Notes under the pieces: generated by a model
Seen by the model: only the letters and a program-made list of their open reading frames with translations
Told to the model about the DNA's origin: nothing
Database searches by the model: none
Assembly (NCBI GenBank): GCA_037367405.1
Contig: JAZKJV010002956.1
Span: 558,001-622,000, forward strand
Length of the DNA stretch: 64,000 nucleotides
Direction: 5' to 3'
Origin: Ottelia alismoides
Lineage: Eukaryota > Streptophyta > Magnoliopsida > Alismatales > Hydrocharitaceae
Shown: positions 36,330 to 47,599 of the stretch, piece after piece
Numbering within the stretch: position 1 is the stretch's first letter
How the letters are laid out: each line of letters begins with the position of its first letter
Made by a program: the position numbers and the translations under genes

Positions 36330-36960
36330 TTCATATGATGAAGCTTCTGAAGATCATGTCATGAACTGATGGATGTTAGCGAATAAAGTCTAAAGTAGAA
36401 TTCATATACAAGGGTTGTATATGGACCTTCTAGGATCCACCGATATGGGTAGAAACTGTTATTGTGTAAATGGATCTTCAAGAGAAAGATGGAACTTGAT
36501 GAGAATGTATCTACCTTCACAGTATGGCTCGTATAAACAAGATACACACTAAGAGAAGACATCGCTTGAGATGAGACTTGCTCTTCAGTGACCATGCTTA
36601 AACCCATCGGAATGCTGCTAACTATAGCTACACAACTTGACTTTAACATCTTCAAGATGGAAATCAAGATTGCATTCATCTATGAATACCTCTTAGAGGA
36701 TATTCATATGAAGTATCCCTAGGGCTTCATAGTTGAGGAAAACAAGGTGTACAAGATGAAGAACTCCATATATGGAATCAAACGTGCTTCTTGTAGTTGG
36801 AACATTGGATTTGATGAAATTATAAATGTTATGATTTCAGATAGAATCTTGATGAACGATGTGAAGCTTAGTGGGAGTGCCATTGTCTTCATCATGCTAA
36901 ATATAGATTATATACTCTTTATTTAGAATGATATAAGGACAATAGTAAGTGTTTTATAGA
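36330..36960 (+). pseudogene. Copia-B reverse transcriptase remnant
   Basis: Readable pieces are: FTVWLV then IQDTH at about 36519, QLDFNIFKMEIKIAFIYE (about 36627-36690), KVYKMKNSIYGIKRA (about 36743-36790), and SGSAIVFIMLNIDYIL (36871-36918). The catalytic box is NIDY (36900-36911) in place of YVDD: Tyr is Asn and the second Asp is Tyr. Better kept than Copia-A but equally unable to polymerise. Confidence 0.75.
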
Positions 36961-36999
36961 CTGGCTATGTCATACATTAAGATATGATCTCATGGATAC

Positions 37000-37740
37000 C
37001 ACTTAGAACTTTATTCTGAAGATGTTCAGAAGTATAGAGACGAGGGTATTGGGACCATCACATTAAGAAATACACCTTGGACATGTTCCATTTTTTTGGG
37101 AAATCCAAGAAAGGCTTCCTTCTCTGAAGATATGGTACTGACCTATTTGAAGGGATAACACCTCAAGGAATTGAGGAAGTGAATGCTAAAACTGCTTGCC
37201 CATGTGCATTAGTTATAAGAAGCTGGGTGTATGCTAGATGTGTGCAAAAGCCAAATGCCTACCATGCAATGGGAGTAGTAAACTATTACTAATCCTAGTA
37301 CATAGATAAAATACTTGATTGTAGTAATAACAATAACTTCAAAGATGAAAAGACTTTAGAGATAGTGATCTCTAGGTCATATCTTCAACAAACTATGACT
37401 TTATAGATGGAGATCTAAAAGGTCTTAACTATGGATACCATAGGAGATAGAGATATCTAGCAATAAGGGTATTATGATAAGGACAATGGATACTGGTTAT
37501 AATAATTATTGAAATTATTGAGATGTGGTATCAAGGACACTATAACTAATAAAATTGAGTATTGGTTGCATAAGATGCAACATTCGCATTGAATGTGAGC
37601 ACTGTTACTAGGAGATATATGTGTCATAAAAGGACTTAGCATAGTCTCTTGGGAATAGAGTGAATGATAAGTTACCTAGCTATTTTTCCAAATAGCTTAA
37701 GACTGTCATATGAGTGTGGGTTTAAAGATTAACCCATTAA
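37000..37740 (+). pseudogene. Copia-B connection and RNase H remnant
   Basis: This aligns with Copia-A 4860-5620. The connection segment (CPCALVIRSWVYARCVQKPNAYHAMGVV, about 37197-37278 in one frame) is the RPDxxYAxGxxSRY equivalent. The RNase H part is weak. It ends GGGTTTAAAGATTAACCC just before the purine tract. Confidence 0.5.
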
Positions 37741-37752
37741 AGGGCTCTTTGG

Positions 37753-37765
37753 TCTAGTGGGAGAA
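37753..37765 (+). other. Copia-B polypurine tract
   Basis: TCTAGTGGGAGAA lies directly before the 3' LTR. TAGTGGGAGA is the usual form in plant copia elements. Confidence 0.7.
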
Positions 37766-38195
37766 TGTTGGACATGTGATCCCATGATGAGTCATTATGC
37801 AGTAAATGTTATTGAAAATATCATTCCCTGATGTCAAATGAAGAATAACCTAATTTACATAATAAGTCCCTCAGTACAATTAGTACCATAGCTATCTTAA
37901 TGATCATATAGCTGTTGATTCAATTGGTGAATCATAGAGGCTGGTACTTGGATGAATATCTAAAGAGTTAGATTGAGGACTCATCAAACAACGTCAAATG
38001 ATTATTAATAGAGGATCTCTAGACCGAGAAGGAGATGACAATCCTTTCTCTAAAGGCTGTTATCTAACGACCTCTGGATGCAAGTCCTGTGCATATGAAT
38101 AGAGATTCGAAGGTGTCGAATTACATAGGTCAAAGAGTTGACTGAATGAGATCGAGATAAACAAAGACCTACGTCGTATGCTATCATGATATAAG
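37766..38195 (+). repeat. Copia-B 3' LTR, first 430 bases
   Basis: It starts TGTTGGACATGTG and aligns with the first 430 bases of the other copia LTRs. It is cut at 38195 by gypsy-2; sister LTRs continue with GCAYRCATC. The remainder should lie to the right of gypsy-2, outside the window. Confidence 0.8.
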
Positions 38196-39613
38196 TGATG
38201 ATACCGTGATTCATTAACTTTTCTGTGGCATTTTATCTTAAAAACCTTAAAAAATACATGTAAATATTCATTAATTCCCATATTTTATCCAAATCCTATT
38301 CATCAATAAAGATGCGATTTTATGCATCAAAAACATGTAAATAAATAAAGAATAAAAAATAAAGAAAAGAAAAGAAGGCAGATTGTAGATATGTATATAT
38401 GTACAATTTGACTTAGATAATATAAATATAACTGAAAGATATATTTATATACCCTAATCCTCGAGACCATGTCAGCGTGGATTGGTCGACAAAATAGCAA
38501 GTAGGGGCAGATAAGAGAAGAAAACCATAAAAAATAATAAAATAACAATCCACACATTATTCAATATTTATCAAATAATTATCAAATCTTCATTGATTTT
38601 TAATTAATTTATATGAATATATTTTTCACCAAACTTTTTCCTAATTATTTCTAGAAATACATATAAAAATATAAAAATAAGTTAAAAATATTATCTTGTA
38701 TATATGCCAAGAAATCCAACTTTTAAATTGTCAAAATCTCAACTTCTGAACATCATAACTTCCTCATATGAACTCCAATTTCACTCTACTCACCTTTAAA
38801 GTTAATAAAATAATATTATCTAATTAATAGAGTGGTTTCATTAAAATCAGAGTTCGTTTGCAAAAAGTCGGTTTTGCGACCAAGTGACAACGAGGTTTCT
38901 GGGCTATTTATTTTATTTAGAATCCATTATTTAAAGTTTTATTAATTTAAAAATTTCTAATTATTTTCATGATATTGTACTTCCATCATGATTTATTTCA
39001 GAATTTTTGGATATTATTTATTATTTTAATAAAATCCAAAACCCTATTTAATAGATGAAATTGAACTATATAACCTATAATGATATTTATTAAATTATCT
39101 AAATTATTATATTAAAATCTATAAAAATAAATAACGACATTATTTATTATTCTAATAATTAATAAAATATAAAATTAACAAACAATTAATTATTTATTTA
39201 ATTATAAAATCAATACCTATTTATTATTTTTTACTTATACTGTTTTACTAATATAATACTTATATTTCAAATAATATTTATTATTTACGAAAATTAATTA
39301 TCCCATAAATTAGATAATTTAATTATTTACATTTTTAGTTTTTATACCTATTTAAAAAATGTTATTTAGTATTTTTTTTTATAATTTATATGGTATTTAA
39401 CACTCTGGCCAACCAGGTGCCAACACGTGTCAGCACCTGGTGCTTCTTCTCCAAGAACAGGTCGTTGGAACTCTGTTCCAATGCCTTCTTTTCACCTATT
39501 TATTCCCGAACCATTCTAACATCTTCACTCGATCTCATCCCTTAATCTTATCCTCCTAACAACCCTCATTCACTCCCTCCATTGGATTTACCTTAGAGCT
39601 CAATCAATTCGTC

Positions 39614-39622
39614 TATAAAAGG
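39614..39622 (+). promoter_or_regulatory. TATA box of gypsy-2 LTR
   Basis: TATAAAAGG lies 1418 bases from the LTR start and is the least-mutated TATA of the four sister LTRs. Confidence 0.65.
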
Positions 39623-40597
39623 CCATGGAGTTGACGCCATTAAACTAACTCTCCCCTAACGAACTTGAACCCCAGTTCCAGTGTCTGATCTTCCTCCTTC
39701 CTCCCCCGATTTCCGGCTAGGTGGCAGCTCCTCGTTCTTGCCCCGTGTGGAAGAAGATTGATTGGAAGAGACGTTCCAAGGTCGTCGTCTCCCTTGCATC
39801 GCCGCCTAGCGTGCGTGGAGCTCCAGGAAGCCGCCCCGTCGAGAGAAGACAAGTAGAGATTCTACACCCTGCAATCACAGGTAATTCATCCATTTTCTAT
39901 CTTTTATTTCTCGAGTTGTGTGCCATAATTAGCATTGCTAAGTGCATCCTTAGCAAGATTAATCAACATCATTAGACGCCACATCTTAGATTCAGTTCAA
40001 ATCCCATCAAAACAACCCCAAAGATCATCATATTTATTGCCATTCACACACCGTCCCTAATTCTGGAAACATATTTTTAAACTTGCAAAAACATAATTTT
40101 TATGGTCGATTTCTTTGCAAATCGAGCAATATAAATCTATTTGCAGGCCTACTATCAACTGGAGCATACTAACTTCCATTTGGATCTTCAAAAGTCCAAG
40201 AAAATTCAAAGAATAATCATTATCAATCACATCCAGGATCATCCAGACCGGTCACCTTTATTAGCGTTTTCCCGTCGTCATCAGACACCTCCGGTCGTGC
40301 TCAACCGCAGGCGAGCGCGAGGGGTGGAGGAGCCACCCCTCTGGCCCTCTAGGAGGCCCAAGAACCTCATCTACCATCGGTGATAAATCGAAGAAGACGA
40401 CCTCTTCGTCACACGCACGAACCACCTGAAGAACCTCAAGAACGCTCGATGTACAAGGTGTCGACACGTGGCGGAAGTGGACGGATCAGATCGCATCTGA
40501 GCTTCTAATCTCCGTTGTTCAATACGAAGGCGTAGACAAATTGGACCATAAACCCTACCAAGTTCCAGAAATTCAAGCCCACTCCCAAGTTTCCAGA

Positions 40598-40677
40598 AAT
40601 TGCAATTAGGTCCCTACGCGGGTACCTAATTGTAATTCTCTTATTTTCTTTTACATTTTAGTCCCTCCAGGGACTAA
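40598..40677 (+). repeat. LTR hairpins, gypsy-2 copy
   Basis: The first hairpin has 17-base arms (40598-40614 and 40621-40637; 15 paired, one further pair becoming G-U in RNA) around TACGCG. The second has TTAGTCCCT and AGGGACTAA (9 of 9) around CC at 40658-40677. Confidence 0.75.
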
Positions 40678-41157
40678 TCTGTAATAAAAACTCAACATTT
40701 TGCTTACAGATAGGCCCCAGGACTGTAGGGGCCATTCGAACCTCGATTTTTTCATTTTTCCGTGATTTTTATAGGGTAGCTCGATAACAACCCAAGCTAT
40801 TTTTTGATAATTTTTTATGTATTTTTCATCGTTTAATTTTGCAGTTTGGATTTTTGTCTTCTTTAGTTTGTTTTGAGACGAATTTGTTCTCAATTTCTTT
40901 CCGTGTAAAATCAAGAATAAAAGAGGATTTTGTTGGAATTTATTCGTTGACTCGAAAACCGTGGTTTAAACATTCTGCCTCCTTGAGTTCGACCCGGGGA
41001 TACTCAACTGGTTAAAATTAGTAGTGAACAGTAGAATAGGATTTTTTTCTCCTGTTTTATCATAATTTTTGTTTGATCAATTCGGGTTTCAGTTCCGAGC
41101 AATTATCTACATCGACACAGACACTTTATCCGCTCCCGAAACCCGAGTTCATCAAAA

Positions 41158-41174
41158 TGGCACCGTTGCCGGGA
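41158..41174 (+). other. Gypsy-2 primer-binding site (tRNA-Asp type)
   Basis: TGGCACCGTTGCCGGGA lies three bases after the LTR end. It matches the Athila-type site TGGCGCCGTTGCCGGGGA with one substitution in the first 17 bases. Confidence 0.85.
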
Positions 41175-42428
41175 GGTGTTGTTTTTACAACAGTTTTTGT
41201 ACCGATTTTTCCCTATTATTGTTGATTTTACTAATTTCATTTTCTTTTGGTTTTTATTTGGTTTTTACGGTTTTTTCGTATGTCTTTCCAATTTTGTTAC
41301 AATTTTTTGAGTATTTTTGTTCTTTCTTAACTAGTCTTTGCAGGGCCTGCAGGTTCAGCCGTCTTCTTCGAATGCCGAGGTAGTTAAAAGTGTAGAGACT
41401 GAGATTTTCGGTTGTTGAGGACATGATTTGTTAGGGTCTGTGTTGTATTTTTATCCTTCATTGTTGTAAGAAAAGCAAAAGAAAAAAGGGCACTTGCCTG
41501 TGTTTTTGTTTCTGTTAGAAAGGGCGCCATAAGGGCATCCTGACTTGTGCTTCCCCTCCCATTTTTCTCGGGGTCTGATTCGCTGGGTGCTGTGCATTCG
41601 GGGGATCAGGGCACCCACCGTGGTTTTTCTCGCATTGTGTCGGTTTTCCACGACTTTTTACGAGGCTAGGTGGCTGCTTAGGAGTTTTTCTGTTTCCTAT
41701 CTGATTGCGCTCTCGTAGTTACTCTTGGGGCTCACAACCTAGGTGCATGATTTTAGGACTTATAAAAAAAATAAAGACACTCGTTAGACGCCTGTCTAAA
41801 AAAACCCCCAAGAAATATATAACCCAAAAATAAAATCGGGATTGCTAAGGTATCTGACCTAAAATAAATGTATGATTCAATTGATTTGGGAGAGTAATCC
41901 CCACACAAGTTCTTCTCAGAGTGCGCGAGTGAGAGACGACCCTTAAGGATAGAACCCAAACCTGTCTTTCTTTCGAAATACTACTTAGTCTATACAGCTA
42001 ATCACCGCTTTTCAATGGGAACGCTTGGGTAGTCGGAAATGGTCCAGGTTTACTTAGCAGAGTGGGGGTTTAGAGGGCAATGTGTAAGGCTCCGTCCTCA
42101 AGCAACACGGGTAGTCAGAAACGGTCTGTACTTACTCCCATACTGGCTGAGAGCAAGTGATTTTCCGTAAAGACTCGGGACAATATTAAAGGGAAACTTC
42201 GGGCACCTATCAGTTCGTGTTAATTGAGATTATACTTTTTTGCTAATACAACCCTAAAACTGACAAGATAAAAGATCGAACTCTTACGGTCATCATCGTG
42301 TTGTGTTGGAGAAAATGGGGTTTGCTTTGTGTTTGGTTACAAGGCGTGAGTTACTACGGCTTTTACACGTTTCCCATCTTTCTTGAATTGTAAATCGTGC
42401 TCTCCCAATCACTCTCTTGACATCAAAG
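41175..42428 (+). other. Gypsy-2 leader
   Basis: It is non-coding and homologous to the gypsy-1 leader. GGGTAGTCGGAAATGGTC (42029) recurs as GGGTAGTCAGAAACGGTC (42109), an imperfect internal repeat about 80 bases apart. TTTGCAGGGCCTGCAGG at 41337 resembles a splice acceptor. Confidence 0.55.
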
Positions 42429-43720
42429 ATGACAACTCGATAACTTTTCTGCTCAGACTCCGTGAGCCCTCTACCGTCCACCGTCCGTCGTACATCTTCA
42501 CAAGCTCAGGATGACCCTCTTCCCGAGTTGGTCCCCTCAGATCTCGAGGAGAGTAAGATCCAGACTCCCTTGCCACTCGGCAAATCTTTGGAGGCAGATC
42601 CTTGCCTCAAAATATCATCAATATCTCCAGCTGACTTTTTGCTGAGTTCTTACAAAAAATTTTCTTTCCTAGAAGATCTGAAGCAAATGGCTCATGACAA
42701 AGGACTAGCAGAGGAGAGGCCAACATTGGAGGAGCATCATGCTGATGGAAGACCAGATCCAGCCACAAATATCATGACAGGAATTCTCGACACCTTACAA
42801 CAGATGAACTTGCACATACGAGAAAAATTTCGAGCCTAGAATGAGTTGCGAGCTGAGTTAATTGCGTTAAGAGCAGGGGTCGGGAACCCTTTACCACCTG
42901 CAGTGGCTCCCGCCACTTTATGAGAAGAGTATGACCCGTGCACGAGAACACTACATCATTGGATTTGGCTACCTCCGAAGCAAGGGCCATACGAGCTAAG
43001 ACCATCCTTCTTATCATTGCTTCCCAAGTTTTATGGGAATGCTACAGAGGAGCCATTTACCTGTCTGTAGAAGTTCGAGATGACTTGTAGTACGACAAGC
43101 TATCAAGGAGTTACGCAGGAGGCTGTTCGCCTCAAATCCTTTCCCTTTGCCTTAGCAGATAAGGCACTTTACTGGTTGAGTCATTTAGGAAGGGAAGTTT
43201 CTACATAGGACGATTCAAAGTCCACATTCCCACGTACGCATTTTCCTCTTCACGCAGCTTCTGAGTGAATCTTTCCATGAGGCATGGGATAGATTCAAGG
43301 ATCTTACAGAGAGATGCCTGCATCATGAGATACCGATGAAGGAGCTTATGCAAAACTATTTTGGAGGACTCCAGCCGGACATTCAGGGGCTGGTGAGTGC
43401 CGCATGTGGCGGCAACTATTTAAATAAGGATGCCAAGTCAGTCTGGTCCATCTTCGAAGAGATGGTAGAGAACTCATGAGTCGTTGACTCTATTCGGGCA
43501 TTCCATAAAGCACCTCAGCCATCACATCGTCGAGAGCATCATAGGGTGGCTAATATTTCAGAGTGTCAATCCAACACCAACGTGGGCTTTATTAGGAGAA
43601 ATTAATGTTGGTGGATGTGATTCAGAAACAAGTTTAGGACTTACAGTCGCTGCGAGAGTTGGAGAAACTCTCATCTCTGCCTCAGTAGCTCAATGATCTC
43701 ACGAAGAAGGTCTCAGACTA
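42429..43720 (+). pseudogene. Gypsy-2 gag
   Basis: Gag would assemble the particle. The first candidate ATG (42429) gives MTTR and then TAA; the frame continues with a proline-rich N-terminal part (DDPLPELVPSDLEESKIQTP) to a TAG at 42837. The retrotransposon Gag core (PF03732-like) is at about 43000-43450: LPKFYGNATEEPFTCL, QEAVRLKSFPFALADKALYW, an RFKDLTERC equivalent near 43293 and YFGGLQPDIQGL near 43357. At least four frame breaks occur. The same order is seen in gypsy-1 gag. Confidence 0.8.
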
Positions 43721-45070
43721 CAACTTCAGTATCAGCAGGCTCAATGTTCTTCGACTTTACAATCTGCACTGAGGACTTTACCCTCTCCACCAACCCGACA
43801 TATACATTTTATAAAGAGCAAGACCGAGACTCATGCCAATCGCGGTCAAGTCACCTGCGCGGTGGACATGAATGTTGAGCCTCAAGCCACTCTTGAGATC
43901 AACGGGATTTGGTGTACCACGATTCAGCAACTGGTATATCGCATCATCATCAGCAGTAATACAGTCAACCACAGCATGGACGTCTACACTTCCAACACCG
44001 ACAACAATTCATGCAGCAGCAGTCTCACCAGCATGCATATCAGAGACTACATTCATATCAATTTCCTGCTAATCATTCACAGAGATCTCCCCAGCCTTAC
44101 ACTTCACAGCATTACACGCCAAGGCAGGAGAAATTAAAAAGCCAAGGTTACCACACCGAACCTGAGATTATCAGCAGCAGTTTTCCTTTGCACCACAGAG
44201 ATCTTCCCAGCCCTACACATCAAAACAATACATGCCAAGGTAGGAGAAAGTAGAAAGCCAAGGTTACCACATCAAACATGAGATGTATTCACAGGCCCAT
44301 GCTCTAAATCAAATCATGGATATATTGAGTACACTCCAAATTGCACACAAAACAGAGATGGAGCAGGTTAATCGTCGTTTGGATAAGTTAACCGCGCCGA
44401 AGATCACTCTCCCAACCCAACCTCAAATGAATCCGAATAACAAGAGTAGGCATCTAGATCAGGTAGACACCACTACAGGTTTGATCTCTTTTCTTGAATT
44501 TTTATGTAACTTCATTCGTCTCAAGAGCGGTAGATCACCACGAGCACATGATGGAGTAGAGGAGAGGGCACTTGATGAGGAGCAAGAGAAATTCTATGAG
44601 CAGCCATATTCTGATGCTTAAGAGGAAAACCAACACATTGTTGAGGACCATCATGAAGATCAGAGATAAGGAAGAGATGCTGAAACTATTGACATGGACA
44701 CTGACGAGTCAGACGATGATATCACGCCAGACCATGCAGATACTCCCGCCAAAAATGTTTCTTCTCTTGGTTTAGAGAGTTTAGTACATAATTCTGAAAC
44801 TCTCAATGTACAAGCTGATTCTGAATTCAATTAAAAGTCTGATTTTCTCATTCCCGATATTATTCCTTTTCCTGATGCTTTGTTTTGAAAAGGAAAGAAA
44901 AATACCAAAAAGAATGTTGTGACTCCAGAGACTAAAAGATTATTAAAAGATCACATATTTTTGAAGATCTCACTTCACGACACCTTGGATCATTTTTCTA
45001 CGCTCAAGAATCAGTTGAAAAATAGATACACCACACGTAGAAAAAGATATCACGTACAAAAAAATACGTT
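43721..45070 (+). pseudogene. Gypsy-2 gag C-terminal and gag-pol linker, Gln/Pro/Tyr-rich
   Basis: The sequence is low-complexity, rich in Gln, His, Ser, Pro and Tyr (QQQSHQHAYQRLHSYQFP at about 44011). A roughly 116-base tandem duplication with AGAGATCT at 44081 and 44197 repeats a QPYTS..Y.PR.EK...QGYH block. A coiled, polar segment follows (MDILSTLQIAHKTEMEQVN, about 44317), then an acidic stretch to 45070. No CCHC zinc knuckle was found. Several stops break the frame. Confidence 0.55.
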
Positions 45071-45760
45071 TTGACCAAGGCTACATCCAGCGCAATACAG
45101 AACAAGTTACCTAAGAAGAAGAAGGATTCAGGAGCACATTATATCAGATGCGAGATTGCCAATGCTGCATTCGATCGCACTCTCTTAGATAACGGTTGCT
45201 TGATCAATTTGATACCATCTTCTTTACTCAACAAGCTCGAGTTAGGTCCTCTTTACAAATCCCACACGATCCTGCAGTTTGCTGATAGATCCGTAAAGAG
45301 ACCTAGGGCATATAAAGGAACGCTATTGTAACCGTGCGGGCCTGCAGTTCCCAGCGAACTTTACTATCCTGGACGTGGATTGCCCTACACTGTTGCACCT
45401 TACCCCAATCATTCTCGGGAGGCCTTTCCTAGAGACCGCAAAGGCTCTCTTCGAATATGATACAATGAAGGTATCTTTTCGCATTGAGGGCAAGAAGGTA
45501 CATATAGAGATGATGAGAGAATTAAACACATGCAGTGATGCATCCTCGTATTTCTTTAATTCCTTAGCCACTTGCGATTACATGGATGAGGTTCGTCTTG
45601 ACGACCTTGAAAGGTATCAAGTAGAGACCCATGATTTCCTAGCAGAGGATGGGTCCGAGACTACAGCTGACAGTTCTTCCAAGGGTACCGTATATTTCAG
45701 TATGGATGATGAGAAGCAGATGGATCAAACTTCCGAGGAGTTTATTGCAGATCTTTAAGA
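45071..45760 (+). pseudogene. Gypsy-2 aspartic protease
   Basis: The protease would cut the polyprotein. KKDSGAHYIRCEIANAAFDR leads to the active-site segment LLDNGCLINLIPSSL at about 45184; sister element gypsy-3 reads LLDNGASINLLP, so the small residues after Gly are changed here. ILQFADRSVKRPR (about 45271) and, after a frame break near 45331, PIILGRPFLETAKALFEY (45399-45452) complete the fold; the ILGRPFL motif is typical of Athila/Tat proteases. A linker to the reverse transcriptase follows, with TAA near 45757. Confidence 0.8.
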
Positions 45761-45803
45761 TTCAAAATGTTTACACGATTCCTCCACTTCAGATGATCTA
45801 AAA

Positions 45804-47060
45804 ATGGATTTTCACTTAGCCGAGTTGTTTTCCTCTAGTCATTCTGAGGATGAGCATAGTAGCGAGTCAGATTATGTTATAGACATCTTCTGTAGTCCGA
45901 CTCTAGAACATATAGAGATGGTGGATAACCATACTGCAGACAATTCCACTGCCGATACAAATCCCAATACACATGCAGAGGAGGTTTCAACAGAGCCAGC
46001 GTCTACCTTACTAGAGATGAAGTTATTGCCACCAAATATAAAGTACGTTTTCCTTGCGGGTCCACATCGACAATTTCCAATCATTATCAGCTCATCTTCG
46101 ACAAAAGAACAAGAATCTCGTCTGATGGAGGTTCTTGAAAGAAACCGCAAGGCTATTGGGTGGACTATATCCGATCTCCGCAGGATCAATCCTGCTTTGT
46201 GTTCTCATCATATATATCTCGATCATGACAACAAACCTTCCATAGAATTTCAGTGTAGGCTGAATCCGGTTTCACGAGATGTTGTCAAGAAAGAGATTAC
46301 GAAATGGCGTGACGCAGGGTTTATCTATCCCATCTCCAACTCTGAATTGGTTAGCCTATTACATGTTGTTCCGAAGAAGTCAGGAATCCAGATGATTAAG
46401 AATGAGAGTGGAGAGGAGATTCCAAAGAGAGTAACCACGTCGTGGCAGGTGTGCGTTAATTACAGGAAATTGAACGGCGCAACGAAGAAGTATCACTTCC
46501 CTTTGCCTTTTATAGATCAAGTCATAGACAAGTTGGCAGGGAAGGAATACTTCTGTTTCCTTGACGGTTATTTCGGATACAACCATGTAACTATTGCCAT
46601 TGAAGACCCTCAAAACCACATTCACATATCCGTTTGGCACTTATGCCTTTAGACGGATGCCCTTTGGATTGTGCAGCACCCCTGCTACTTTCCAGAGGTG
46701 TATGCTTGACTATTTTTGCAGACATGGTCGGTGATTTTCTAGTGGTGATTTTTCGATCTATGGTGAGTCCCTTAACGATTGTTTAGCGCACCTAGACCAT
46801 ATTCTTTAGAAATGTTGTGAGGTAGATCTCGTTCTGTAATGGGAAAAGAGACATTTTATGGTTACACACGGTATAATGTTGGGCACGTCATCTCCCATTG
46901 AGGCATGGAGATTGACCCTACTAAGGTAGATGTCATCAACCATCTCGAACCACCATTTAACATTAAGCAGTTAGAATCATTTCTGGGGCATGTCAGCTTT
47001 TACAGACGGTTCATTTAGGATTTTTCCATGATTGCCCAACTGTTAAACTGAATTATTAGG
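45804..47060 (+). pseudogene. Gypsy-2 reverse transcriptase, catalytic box deleted
   Basis: One open frame (45804-46652) covers the linker and fingers: RKAIGWTISDLRRINPALCS, HHIYLDHDNKPS, RLNPVSRDVVKKEI, DAGFIYPIS, HVVPKKSG, WQVCVNYRKLNGATKKYHFP and CFLDGYFGYNHV. These are hallmark Athila/Tat segments. A frame break near 46640 is followed by RMPFGLCSTPATFQRCM (46652-46702). At 46747 the sequence jumps from GATTTTCTAGTGGTG to ATTTTTCGATC. Compared with gypsy-3, about 10 bases are missing, exactly those encoding the Met-Asp-Asp part of the active site. The thumb region continues in broken frames to 47060. Confidence 0.85.
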
Positions 47061-47076
47061 CAAAGACATCGAGTTC

Positions 47077-47560
47077 TTGTTAGATGACAAATGTCTTAAA
47101 GCCTTCCCCACATTAAAGGAGATGATTATCAGTGATCCTGTCCTACAACTACCTGATTGGTCTCTACCCTTCGAGATAATGACGGATGCTTCAGATTTTG
47201 CGGTCAGGGCTGTATTAGGACAGAGGAGGAATGGACTTCCTGTTGCTATCCACTATGCCAGCAAAACTTCAGATGATGCTCAACGTAATTACATAGTGAC
47301 AAAAAAGGAGATGTTGGCAGTGGTGTTCGCATTAGATAAATTAAGATGTTATCTTCTTGGATCCAAAATCACAGTTTATACAGATCATTCAGCTATCCAG
47401 TTTTTGATGGAAAAGAAGGATGCCAAGGCACGCCTTCTTAGATGGATTTTCTTACTTCAGGAATTCGATTTGGATATTAGAGACAAACCTGGGTTAAAGA
47501 ATGTGGTAGCTGATCACCTCTCCCGATTACAGACAGAGCAACCATCAGATGAGTATACGC
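47077..47560 (+). pseudogene. Gypsy-2 RNase H domain
   Basis: This would degrade RNA in the hybrid. It lies within an uninterrupted 260-codon frame (47077-47859). Motifs: [16 protein letters not shown] (first catalytic Asp in TDAS), [27 protein letters not shown] (catalytic Glu), [11 protein letters not shown] (catalytic Asp), [23 protein letters not shown] and [10 protein letters not shown]. The frame is better preserved than its flanks. The RNase H of gypsy-3 has the same order. Confidence 0.85.
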
Positions 47561-47599
47561 TAAAGATTGCAGAGAGATTTCCAGACGAAAGCATATTTA

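Larger units (their letters stand above)
17734..38195 (+). mobile_element. Copia-B, Ty1/copia retrotransposon interrupted by gypsy-1 and gypsy-2
   Basis: The parts are: 5' LTR 17734-20265, primer site 20268, internal 20281-23312, gypsy-1 insert, internal 35432-37765, and 3' LTR start 37766-38195. Once gypsy-1 is removed the internal length (about 5.37 kb) matches Copia-A (about 5.48 kb). The five bases CTCAT before 17734 are the likely target duplication, but the other end lies beyond gypsy-2 and outside the window. Confidence 0.85.
38196..41154 (+). repeat. Gypsy-2 5' LTR (2959 bp)
   Basis: It starts TGATGATACCGTGATTCATT and ends GTTCATCA. It has TATAAAAGG at 39614, a GC-rich leader (39640-39880) ending at a splice-donor-like CAG/GTAATT (39881), a second GC-rich block (40250-40480), and hairpins at 40598-40637 and 40658-40677. 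The 3' part carries TTGAGTTCGACCCGGGGAT (40984), a typical phrase near the ends of Athila-type LTRs. Confidence 0.85.

Noticed and set aside
41158..41174. tRNA-Asp gene fragment
   Set aside because: Only the 17-base complement of the tRNA 3' end is present, at the fixed distance after an LTR: a primer-binding site. No tRNA gene was recognised in the window.
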